DNA of 64,000 nucleotides. Origin: Acidobacteriota bacterium (lineage in GTDB: Bacteria; Acidobacteriota; Terriglobia; Bryobacterales; Bryobacteraceae). The notes under the pieces were generated by a model. That model had not been told where the DNA came from. It was given only the letters and a program-made list of their open reading frames with translations, and searched no databases. The stretch spans positions 62,001 to 126,000 of the forward strand of contig JACTMJ010000006.1 in NCBI GenBank assembly GCA_014584705.1. The letters are read 5' to 3'. Shown in pieces: positions 44,747 through 51,543 of the stretch; the first letter of the stretch is position 1; every line of letters starts with the position of its first letter. Both the position numbers and the translations under genes were made by a program.

Positions 44747-44788
44747 AAAGGCCCGCTGCGCGTGAGCGCCGCGGGCCTTTCATTTTTT
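44747..44788 (+). terminator. Intrinsic terminator of the small transcript
   Basis: A 10-bp stem AAAGGCCCGC / GCGGGCCTTT, one T-C mismatch, a further GCGC/GCGC pairing and a GTGA loop, followed by CATTTTTT. It also separates the unit from the convergent phosphatase gene. Confidence 0.85.
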
Positions 44789-44824
44789 GCATTGCGTGCC
44801 GGTGCACCGCACTGGCACCCCTTC

Positions 44825-46477
44825 CTACCGCCGGGTGTGCGCCGAACCGGCGGAGCTTGTGGCTGTCGGGCGGCGAACCGTGCCGTCGCCGGTGGTGGAG
44901 AACATCTCGCTCAGGATGCGGCCTTCGGCGCCGCTGGGCGCCTCGATCTCGAGCATCGCCGCCAGAGTGGGCGCGATATCCTGCATTTTCACGCTGGCGT
45001 CGTAATAGCCGGGCCGCACGCCGGGACCCATAAACACAATCGGAATATGCGTGTCGTAGTGGTAAGGGCTGCCATGCGTGGCACCGGAACCGCCGCTGAT
45101 CCAGTAAGGCACCATGACAATCTCCAGGTCTCCGGAACGCTGCGCGTTGTAGCTGCGCGCGACGCGCTGAGAGAGGGCGTCGCCAGGCACATCGCCTCGC
45201 AACAACTGATCCCGTGTGAAGACCCGGGCCACACCGGGCAGCGCCATCGCCCGCGCGGCCAGCCAGGCGCGGACCTCCGCGGGATCCAGATTCTTCTCCG
45301 CCATCAGCTTGTGGTTGAGGTACGGAGAACTTCCCGCGGTGCCTGCAATCCACTTGCCGGGGCCATATTTCGCTTCGAGTTCCCGCTCGAGCGGAGCAAA
45401 CTGATCGGCGGCGCGGTTGAACCTCTTGCCCGGCATCCGCCGCGCCTCGTTTACCTCAGGCACCGGACCCACGCCGTGATCGGCCGAAAGCACCACCAGC
45501 ACGCTGCGCATGCCGACGGTGGATTCGAGGAAGGCGAACAGCTTACCGATCACACGGTCGGTCTGAATTGAAATCTCTCGAACGCTGGCGGCGTCGGGGC
45601 CGTCGCGGTGGCCGATGGAATCGTTGGCGGAGAAGCTGACCGTGAGCAGGTCCGTAACGCCGCGCTGTCCCATCTTGTAGTGCTCCACGGCGCTCTTGGC
45701 GAACTCCACCAGCAACTCGCTCGAATAGGGCGTATACCGAAGCGCGGCGTAATAGGCCGGGCCGGCGGTCGCGGGCACCTTGGTGAACGGCTTCGCCTGG
45801 CCGGCGGCCGTGAAGTCCTTGCCAAGATACTGATCCTGCAGCTTGCGGGCATTATGCGCGTTCACCCAGTCCGGGAGTTTCGGGAAGTAATACGTGCTGG
45901 AGACGAAATCGCCGGTCTGGTTGTCGTACCAGAATGCGCCGTCGGCGGCGTGTCCGCTGGGCAGAATGGCGGCGCGGTCCTTGAGCGAGATGCCCACTAC
46001 CACGGGCGTGGGGCCGCCGGCCATCTTCATCTGGTCCCCCACGGTGCTCACCAGCAGGCGGCGCGGCGACGCACCGGGGCTCTTGTTCCCCGCCCCGAGA
46101 TCCTTCTCATTGAAATCGGTGACGCTTTCCACGCTGCGGCCCAGTTCGCGGTCATACCAGTCGTTGCCAATAATGCCCGAATTGATCGGATAGGATCCCG
46201 TGAGCACGCCGGCGTGGCCCATGGCCGTGACGGTCGGATAGTGGCCGAGGTGCGCATCGGTGAAATTCGCTCCCTGCGTGAGCAGGCGATGGAATCCGCC
46301 CTGATACTGGTCTTGCCACCGCATCAGATAGTCGTAGCGGAGCTGATCGACCATGATGGTCAGCACCAGCTTCGGCTTCGGCAATGGGGCGCGTCCGGGG
46401 GAGGAGGGCTGGGAGGACGCCGGCTGGAAAAAGGAGACGCCCATCAGGAGCAGAGTAAGAACGGTGATTCGGTACAT
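44825..46477 (-). CDS. Secreted alkaline phosphatase-superfamily enzyme
   Basis: About 550 residues in the PafA/nucleotide pyrophosphatase branch of metal-dependent phosphatases. The signal peptide (VLTLLLMGVSFFQPASS) is followed by the metal Asp strand LTIMVDQLRYDYL and the nucleophile Thr in HYPTVTAMGHAGVLTGSYP. Later metal ligands are visible in FSANDSIGHRDGPD, VLVVLSADHGVGPVPE and ATHGSPYHYDTHIPIVFMGPG, the usual three sites for two zinc ions. The substrate is likely phosphate monoesters or diesters in the periplasm. An ATG at 46477 is chosen; ATG at 46495 and a start at 46516 are in frame. It is divergent from the next gene. Confidence 0.92.
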   Translation of the reverse strand: MYRITVLTLLLMGVSFFQPASSQPSSPGRAPLPKPKLVLTIMVDQLRYDYLMRWQDQYQGGFHRLLTQGANFTDAHLGHYPTVTAMGHAGVLTGSYPINSGIIGNDWYDRELGRSVESVTDFNEKDLGAGNKSPGASPRRLLVSTVGDQMKMAGGPTPVVVGISLKDRAAILPSGHAADGAFWYDNQTGDFVSSTYYFPKLPDWVNAHNARKLQDQYLGKDFTAAGQAKPFTKVPATAGPAYYAALRYTPYSSELLVEFAKSAVEHYKMGQRGVTDLLTVSFSANDSIGHRDGPDAASVREISIQTDRVIGKLFAFLESTVGMRSVLVVLSADHGVGPVPEVNEARRMPGKRFNRAADQFAPLERELEAKYGPGKWIAGTAGSSPYLNHKLMAEKNLDPAEVRAWLAARAMALPGVARVFTRDQLLRGDVPGDALSQRVARSYNAQRSGDLEIVMVPYWISGGSGATHGSPYHYDTHIPIVFMGPGVRPGYYDASVKMQDIAPTLAAMLEIEAPSGAEGRILSEMFSTTGDGTVRRPTATSSAGSAHTRR

Positions 46478-46600
46478 CGTCCGGTATTCTCTCATAGCCC
46501 GGCATCGGCGGGCCAAAGCAGGTTCGGCGGAAGCGGTTTCGCCGTATACTGCTATTGACCGATTTCAGACACCCGTAGCCGGGTGGAGGGAGAACTTACT

Positions 46601-47434
46601 ATGGGCAGCACGCCGCCGCAAGGGGGGCCGCCAGCGGGCGGAGACTTCTCGCAATTGCATCAGCAGGGACCGCCGGGTTACGGCCAGCAACCGCTGCCAC
46701 CGCCCGCCAAGAAGGGAAGCGTGTGGCTGTGGGTGCTGGGCGGATGCCTGGGGTTGCTGCTGCTTGGCGGAGCCGTCACCGCCATCGTCGGCTATATCAC
46801 CTTCCAGAAGGCCAAGGAGGTAGCCGGAGACTTTGAGAATAAGCCCGTGTTTACGGCCGCGAAAGCACTTGTGATGCTCAACCCGGATATCGAACTCGTC
46901 AATGCCGACGAAGACACGCAGAGAATCACGATCCGGGAAAAATCCACCGGCAAGACGATCACCGTCTCGCTCGACGATCTGAAGGAAGGGAAGATCTCCT
47001 TTACGGACGAGAAGGGCGAGCAGTACACGCTGCAGACCGAAGGCGAGCACGGAGGCGTGCGCGTGGAGGGCCCGGACGGGCAGCAGGTTTTCAGCGCGCA
47101 ATCCGGCAGCAACGTTGAGTTCCCGGACTGGGCGCCCGTTCCGGCCGGCACGTACTCCAGTTCCGCGAAAACCACCACCACGGAAGGAACGATCTGGGTC
47201 GTCACGGTGGATTCCGAAAGCACGGTTCAGCAGCTTGCCGACCAGTTGGAGAAGGATCTCACCTCGCGCGGGTTCCGCGTGACGGGAAAGTCCATTACCA
47301 CGACCGCCGACGGCTCCGCGCTGATGTTCAGCGCGGCGAGCGACGACGGAAAGCGGACAATCACGGCGATGGGAGGATCGAAGTCCGGCACGCCGAAAGT
47401 GGAGTTCATCTACACCGCCCAGGAGCGCCCATAG
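46601..47434 (+). CDS. Single-pass membrane protein with Pro/Gly-rich N-terminus
   Basis: 277 residues, function unknown. The first 45 residues are rich in Pro, Gly and Gln, one hydrophobic helix follows (VWLWVLGGCLGLLLLGGAVTAIVGY), and the outer part is strand-rich with threonines and glycines (TIREKSTGKTITVSLDDLKEGKISF, TEGTIWVVTVDSESTVQQLADQL). This resembles a class of membrane proteins whose outer domain carries a repeated small beta fold. The ATG at 46601 has GGAGGGAG about 10 bases upstream. A -10-like TATACT lies at about 46547. Confidence 0.7.
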   Translation: MGSTPPQGGPPAGGDFSQLHQQGPPGYGQQPLPPPAKKGSVWLWVLGGCLGLLLLGGAVTAIVGYITFQKAKEVAGDFENKPVFTAAKALVMLNPDIELVNADEDTQRITIREKSTGKTITVSLDDLKEGKISFTDEKGEQYTLQTEGEHGGVRVEGPDGQQVFSAQSGSNVEFPDWAPVPAGTYSSSAKTTTTEGTIWVVTVDSESTVQQLADQLEKDLTSRGFRVTGKSITTTADGSALMFSAASDDGKRTITAMGGSKSGTPKVEFIYTAQERP

Positions 47435-47613
47435 CTCACAGGCAATCGGGAGGCGGTCGCGCAAAGCCTCGGCCGCGCGGCCGCCTCTTCCCAACCCAAG
47501 CCGTTGGCGGCGGGCGCAAGGCCCAAGCGAGGAACCGGCGGCGAATCATCGGGGGACGGCAACCGCGTTTTCGCGGATCCATTGAGGGCGCTCGCGAGCG
47601 TCCCAACGAAAAC

Positions 47614-47643
47614 TTGCCCAATTCCGGCAGATTTTCATACTAT
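47614..47643 (+). promoter_or_regulatory. Candidate promoter of the carboxyltransferase operon
   Basis: TTGCCC (47614-47619) and TACTAT (47638-47643) with an 18-base spacer, about 50 bases before the GTG start. The rest of the 260-base gap upstream holds no gene. Confidence 0.5.
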
Positions 47644-47694
47644 AAGGAATAGAAACAGATACGCAACTCTGAATTTGGCGCGAGTGAGGGTTTT

Positions 47695-49227
47695 GTGGGA
47701 AGAGTCGTGGAAGTGACGGATGTGATTCTGCGGGATGCGCACCAAAGCCTTCTGGCCACGCGCATGGCGCTGGAAGATATGGTGGGTGCCTGCGAAGACC
47801 TCGACCAGGCGGGGTATTGGAGCCTCGAATGCTGGGGAGGCGCCACCTACGACGCCTGCATCCGCTACCTGAACGAAGACCCCTGGGAGAGGCTGCGCAC
47901 GTTTCGAAAGCTGCTCCCGAACACGCGACTGCAAATGTTGCTGCGGGGCCAGAATATGCTCGGCTACCGCCATTACGAGGATGGCGTCGTGCAGCGCTTC
48001 GTTGAGAAGTCGGCGGAGAACGGCATGGACGTCTTTCGGGTCTTCGACGCGCTGAACGACATCCGGAACATGGCCACCGCCCTCAAGGCCGTCAAGGCCT
48101 CGGGCAAGCACGCGCAGGGCACCATCTGCTACACCCTGAGCCCGGAGCATACGGTGGAAGATTTTGTCCGCCTCGCCGAGGACCTGATGCAGCAGGGCGT
48201 GGATTCGATCTGCATCAAGGACATGGCGGCGCTGCTCAAACCGCAACCGGCTTACGACCTGGTGAAGGGAATCAAGCGGGCCTGCGGCGACAATACGCTC
48301 GTTCACGTACACGTTCACGCCACGACGGGCGTCACGCTGGTGAGCCTGATGAAGGCGATCGAGGCGGGCGCGGACATTGTGGACACCTCGCTGAGCGCGC
48401 TCAGCCTGGGTTCCGGCCACAACCCTACGGAGAGCCTGGTGGAGATGCTGGAAGGCACGGGTTACACCACGCGCTTGAAGATGGATCACGTCGTTCGCGC
48501 GAATGAGCATTTCGAGAAAGTGCGTCCGAAGTACAAAGAATTCCTCACTGCGTTCACGGGCGTGGAAACGGCCATCTTCCAGAGCCAGATTCCCGGCGGG
48601 ATGCTTTCCAACATGGAGAGCCAGCTCAAGCAGCAGGGCGCCGGCGACAAGATGAAGGAAGTGCTGGAGGAAGTGCCCCTGGTCCGCAAGGATTGCGGAT
48701 ATCCGCCTCTCGTGACGCCGTCGAGCCAGATTGTCGGCACACAGGCCGTTTTTAACGTATTGATGGGCCGCTACAAGGTGATGACCGGCGAGTTCGCCGA
48801 TTTGATGCTGGGCTACTACGGAGAGACTCCCGGCGTGAAGAACGCGGAAGTACTCGCACTGGCCGAAGCGCATGCGAAGAAGCCACCCATCAAGCAGCGG
48901 CCGGCGAACTTGCTGAAACCGGAATGGGACCAGTTGCGGAGCGAGGCGATCGGCATGCCGGGATGCAACGGTTCGGACGAGGACGTGCTCACATACGCGA
49001 TGTTTCCCAAGATCGGACCGACGTTTTTCGCCAGCAGGAGCGAGGGGCCAAAATCGGTTGCCGGGGATCCGGCCGCAGCCGCCGCGCCCGCGCCGGCCTC
49101 GCCCGCGGCCAACCCCGCCCAGGCCGCGGCCATCCCGCCGCTCACCAAGCCGATCACCTATCGCGTCACCCATCGCGGGGCGATCCACATGGTGACCGTG
49201 GGCCCCGACGACAAGGGCGGCGCGTAG
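47695..49227 (+). CDS. Biotin-dependent carboxyltransferase 5S/alpha-type subunit
   Basis: 510 residues. This DRE-TIM type carboxyltransferase domain swaps CO2 between biotin and oxaloacetate/pyruvate. It has the start motif VILRDAHQSLLATR (metal Asp14), the CO2-carrying Lys175 in CIKDMAALL, and the metal His pair region HVHVHAT at 204-210. The C-terminal conserved domain near QIPGGMLSNMESQLKQQGAGDKM is present. The length fits the 5S subunit of transcarboxylase or the alpha subunit of oxaloacetate decarboxylase without its biotin domain, which is a separate gene here. The GTG start at 47695 has GAGGG four bases upstream. The last 60 residues are an Ala/Pro linker and a short tail. Confidence 0.9.
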   Translation: MGRVVEVTDVILRDAHQSLLATRMALEDMVGACEDLDQAGYWSLECWGGATYDACIRYLNEDPWERLRTFRKLLPNTRLQMLLRGQNMLGYRHYEDGVVQRFVEKSAENGMDVFRVFDALNDIRNMATALKAVKASGKHAQGTICYTLSPEHTVEDFVRLAEDLMQQGVDSICIKDMAALLKPQPAYDLVKGIKRACGDNTLVHVHVHATTGVTLVSLMKAIEAGADIVDTSLSALSLGSGHNPTESLVEMLEGTGYTTRLKMDHVVRANEHFEKVRPKYKEFLTAFTGVETAIFQSQIPGGMLSNMESQLKQQGAGDKMKEVLEEVPLVRKDCGYPPLVTPSSQIVGTQAVFNVLMGRYKVMTGEFADLMLGYYGETPGVKNAEVLALAEAHAKKPPIKQRPANLLKPEWDQLRSEAIGMPGCNGSDEDVLTYAMFPKIGPTFFASRSEGPKSVAGDPAAAAAPAPASPAANPAQAAAIPPLTKPITYRVTHRGAIHMVTVGPDDKGGA

Positions 49228-49266
49228 ACGGGCGGCGAAGCGCAAGACCGAAAGAATGCAACAGCC

Positions 49267-49680
49267 ATGGGGGATTTCCAGATGGGAGAGCTAATCGTGC
49301 TGCCGCTGATGCTGTTCGCCGTGCTGATCGCCGGATTGGCCGTCGCCGTGGCAATCGTTTCCTTCTTCGCGAACCGGTTACAGCGAAGCTCGGCCGCTAC
49401 CATTGAGAGCGCGCTGGCCCGGCAGGAGAAAGACTTCCGGGAAGAGATGCGGGCATTGCGAGAGGAAGTGAAGGCGTTGGCCACGCCCGCGCCCGCGCAA
49501 GCGGCCCGCCGGAAGATTACGGAAGATCAACTGATGATCCTCGGCGCGGTGCTCGCCTGCCATTTCGGTAAACGAGTGAAGATCCGGAGCGCGCGAGTAA
49601 TCTCCGTGGGGAGCGGCTCCAACGTGTGGAGCCAGCAGGGCCGCGCGGCGGTGCAGGCATCGCACAGCGGTTTGTACTAG
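49267..49680 (+). CDS. OadG-like small membrane subunit
   Basis: 137 residues with one N-terminal helix (LMLFAVLIAGLAVAVAIVSFFA), a coiled-coil stretch (ESALARQEKDFREEMRALREEVKAL), and a C-terminal part reading ILGAVLACHFGKRVKIRSARVISVG and SNVWSQQGRAAVQ, a pattern seen in gamma/delta subunits of sodium-pumping decarboxylases. Its place between the 5S-like and BCCP genes supports a membrane-anchoring role. No OadB-type sodium pump is in the window, so whether it couples to sodium transport is open. Confidence 0.6.
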   Translation: MGDFQMGELIVLPLMLFAVLIAGLAVAVAIVSFFANRLQRSSAATIESALARQEKDFREEMRALREEVKALATPAPAQAARRKITEDQLMILGAVLACHFGKRVKIRSARVISVGSGSNVWSQQGRAAVQASHSGLY

Positions 49681-49720
49681 CAAGGTTGGAATTCCGGCGA
49701 GCGCGCGAAAGGGAGTTGCG

Positions 49721-50104
49721 GTGAAGCTCAAGATCAAGATCGACGAAGACGTGTACGAAGTGGATGTGGAGATCGAAGAGGGGGGAGCCGAAATCTCCGC
49801 CGGGGGCCGACAGCCGATCCGGCCCTCGGCCGCCATCCCCTTTGCTCCGGCAGTCGCTCCGCCTTCCGCCCCGCCGCCCCAGGCGGGCAGCGACCGCGTC
49901 TGCCGCAGCCCGATCGCCGGGATTGTCGTGCGGATCATCGTTCGCGAGGGCCAGCAGATCAAGGTCAACGATTCCATGATCGTTCTCGAAGCGATGAAAA
50001 TGGAGACGAATATCACCGCACCGTTTGATGGCGTCGTAAAATCGATCACGGTCGCGCAGGGCCAGGCGGTGCAGCCGGGGCAGGTGCTGGTGGAATTTGA
50101 GTGA
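49721..50104 (+). CDS. Biotin carboxyl carrier protein
   Basis: 127 residues. The C-terminal lipoyl-biotinyl domain contains SPIAGIVVRIIVREGQ, the biotin-attachment site EAMKMET (biotin on Lys93), and a strand pair ending PGQVLVEFE. A Pro/Ala-rich hinge (residues about 33-56) links an N-terminal acidic strand region. The GTG start at 49721 has GGGAG five bases upstream. With the 5S-like and OadG-like genes it forms a transcarboxylase/decarboxylase module; the 12S acyl-CoA subunit or an OadB subunit must be elsewhere. Confidence 0.95.
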   Translation: MKLKIKIDEDVYEVDVEIEEGGAEISAGGRQPIRPSAAIPFAPAVAPPSAPPPQAGSDRVCRSPIAGIVVRIIVREGQQIKVNDSMIVLEAMKMETNITAPFDGVVKSITVAQGQAVQPGQVLVEFE

Positions 50105-50227
50105 CCCGGGCGCGCCCCACTCGCGAGGCGGGTGACCGCAAATGGCACGCTTCAGGGCGAGCGCCACAAGCCGAGGGTGAAGCACCGATGAGGTTTCGGG
50201 GGCAGGCAGCCGATCCGACTGACAGCG

Positions 50228-50569
50228 CTACGGGAGTTTGAGATCGATGGTGGCGCGCTGACGGTCGTCAAAAATCGTGAGCAGCTTCGGGCTGCTTTCG
50301 CGGTCCTTGAACTTCGCTTTCAGCTCATACTCCACGGATTTCTTCAGGCCCTGGAACATATAGGCGCCGTTCTCGCGCGTGATAAACGAGCGAATCTGCA
50401 GGGTCTTCGTATCCTTCAATTGCACGATTGCGCCGTTCACCGGCGCTCCGCCCGCATCGCTCACCACGCCCTCAACCGCGCGCAGGTTGTCGCCCGTTTG
50501 CGCCCATGCCGCTCCCGCGCACACAAGCGCGCCAAGCAGCAGGGTCCCAAGGAATTTCCGTTTCGTCAT
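50228..50569 (-). CDS. Small secreted carboxypeptidase-regulatory-like protein
   Basis: 113 residues with a signal peptide (MTKRKFLGTLLLGALVCAGAAWA) and one CarboxypepD_reg-like sandwich (RAVEGVVSDAGGAPVNGAIVQLKD, then GAYMFQGLKKSVEYELKAKF). Free-standing versions are common in Acidobacteria. Its role is unknown; the neighbour at 50637-51125 has a similar fold, suggesting a related pair. Confidence 0.8.
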   Translation of the reverse strand: MTKRKFLGTLLLGALVCAGAAWAQTGDNLRAVEGVVSDAGGAPVNGAIVQLKDTKTLQIRSFITRENGAYMFQGLKKSVEYELKAKFKDRESSPKLLTIFDDRQRATIDLKLP

Positions 50570-50636
50570 CTAAAATCAATCCTATCCGCCGGCCGGGAGG
50601 CCCATTTCGTTCCCAATTCCAGGTCGCGCGACTTGG

Positions 50637-51125
50637 CTACTTCTTAGCGGGAAGCTGCAGGAAGATATCCGTTTGGTCTTCCCCGCGCGCGTGCACCGGT
50701 TTGGAGACGCTCTCGAAGCCTTTGGCCTCAGCCTCCAGGACGTATTTCGCTTCCGCTTTGGGTACATGGAAGGGGTACTCGCCCATGCCGTTGGTGATTC
50801 CTTGCAGCACCTTCCCCTTCATCACATTCCCGTCTTTGTCCGCTGGAAGAAGTTTCACCTTGGCGCCGCGAAGCGTGCTGCCGAGTTCGGTAAACGTGGT
50901 CACCTTGATCAGGGTATCCGTCACCGGTTGCGGCTCTCCGTCCTTGGTCTTCTTCTCTTTCGCCGAAGCGGAGAGCGGGCACGGAGCGGCCAGCGCTAAC
51001 GCCAGCAGCAGCAGCATGGCAATCCCTAGGCGCGCGAGCGGGCCGGAGATCTTCCGTGGCCCGCGGCCGGCCGGAAAATGCCCGCGCGCGTCACCGGCGG
51101 GCGAAGAAAGTTGGCTGGTTCGCAT
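50637..51125 (-). CDS. Secreted Ig-like/carboxypeptidase-regulatory-like protein
   Basis: 162 residues from the longest start. The first 30 residues look unlike a signal, and a hydrophobic segment begins near residue 37 (MLLLLALALAAPCPLSASA), so the true start may be ATG at about 51017 with the Cys as a lipobox-like residue. The mature part reads ITNGMGEYPFHVPKAEAKYVLEAEAKGFESVS, the two-strand pattern of the CarboxypepD_reg-like fold. It lies 67 bases upstream of the related gene at 50228-50569 on the same strand, so they are likely co-transcribed. Confidence 0.68.
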   Translation of the reverse strand: MRTSQLSSPAGDARGHFPAGRGPRKISGPLARLGIAMLLLLALALAAPCPLSASAKEKKTKDGEPQPVTDTLIKVTTFTELGSTLRGAKVKLLPADKDGNVMKGKVLQGITNGMGEYPFHVPKAEAKYVLEAEAKGFESVSKPVHARGEDQTDIFLQLPAKK

Positions 51126-51129
51126 CGGG

Positions 51130-51321
51130 CTACCAGGCCTCTTCTTCTTCCTCTTCCTCTTCGTCGAAATCGTCGGCGTCCTCTTCGATCTCGAGTTCCG
51201 GCGGGTCCACGCTCAGTACGCGCAGAACGGCCCCGCATTCATCGCAGGAGAGGATGTCGCCCTCATCGACTTCATCCATTTCCACGTCGAGATTCGCTTT
51301 GCACTCCGTGCATTGAAACAT
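51130..51321 (-). CDS. LysW-like zinc-ribbon protein with acidic tail
   Basis: 63 residues. The pattern CTECKANLDVEMDEVDEGD and CDECGAVLRVLSVDPPELEIEE matches the LysW amino-group carrier fold, with two C-x-x-C pairs. LysW ends in a conserved EDWGE whose terminal Glu carries lysine or arginine precursors; here the tail is DDFDEEEEEEEEAW, so the canonical ending is lost. It may be a plain zinc ribbon. The ATG at 51321 has GGAGGA nine bases upstream. No LysX, LysZ or LysY gene is near. Confidence 0.72.
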   Translation of the reverse strand: MFQCTECKANLDVEMDEVDEGDILSCDECGAVLRVLSVDPPELEIEEDADDFDEEEEEEEEAW

Positions 51322-51543
51322 GTTCTTTGTCCTCCCTATCTGTCGCTCTCCAACAGGCCGGCGGCTTCCCGAAAAAGCCGTCGCGTCCGAACCGGATGAA
51401 TGTCCTCGGACTACCGAATAACTCATATCGGCGTTCTCGCGCAAGAAGTATTTCGGCGGAATTCGACGGAATCCGCGAGCGGAACGCACTTTTTCTTGCG
51501 CGCACCGCCACGCGCATGTATACGCGATACTGGCATTTTACGC

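Larger units (their letters stand above)
44569..44788 (+). ncRNA. Compact transcript with long anti-16S match (unclassified small RNA or leader)
   Basis: About 220 bases bounded by a strong promoter and an intrinsic terminator. Near its 5' end GAAGGAGGTGGTCCA matches the complement of the 3' end of 16S rRNA over about 14 positions, far beyond a normal Shine-Dalgarno; a second GGAGGTGG follows 46 bases later. Possible stems are GGTAG (44607-44611) with CTACC (44648-44652), CACTG with CAGTG, and GGAG with CTCC. A 15-residue open frame starts after the first match. I do not recognise an Rfam family; it might be a leader peptide unit, a regulatory RNA or a ribosome-binding decoy. No larger gene follows on this strand. 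Confidence 0.5.
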
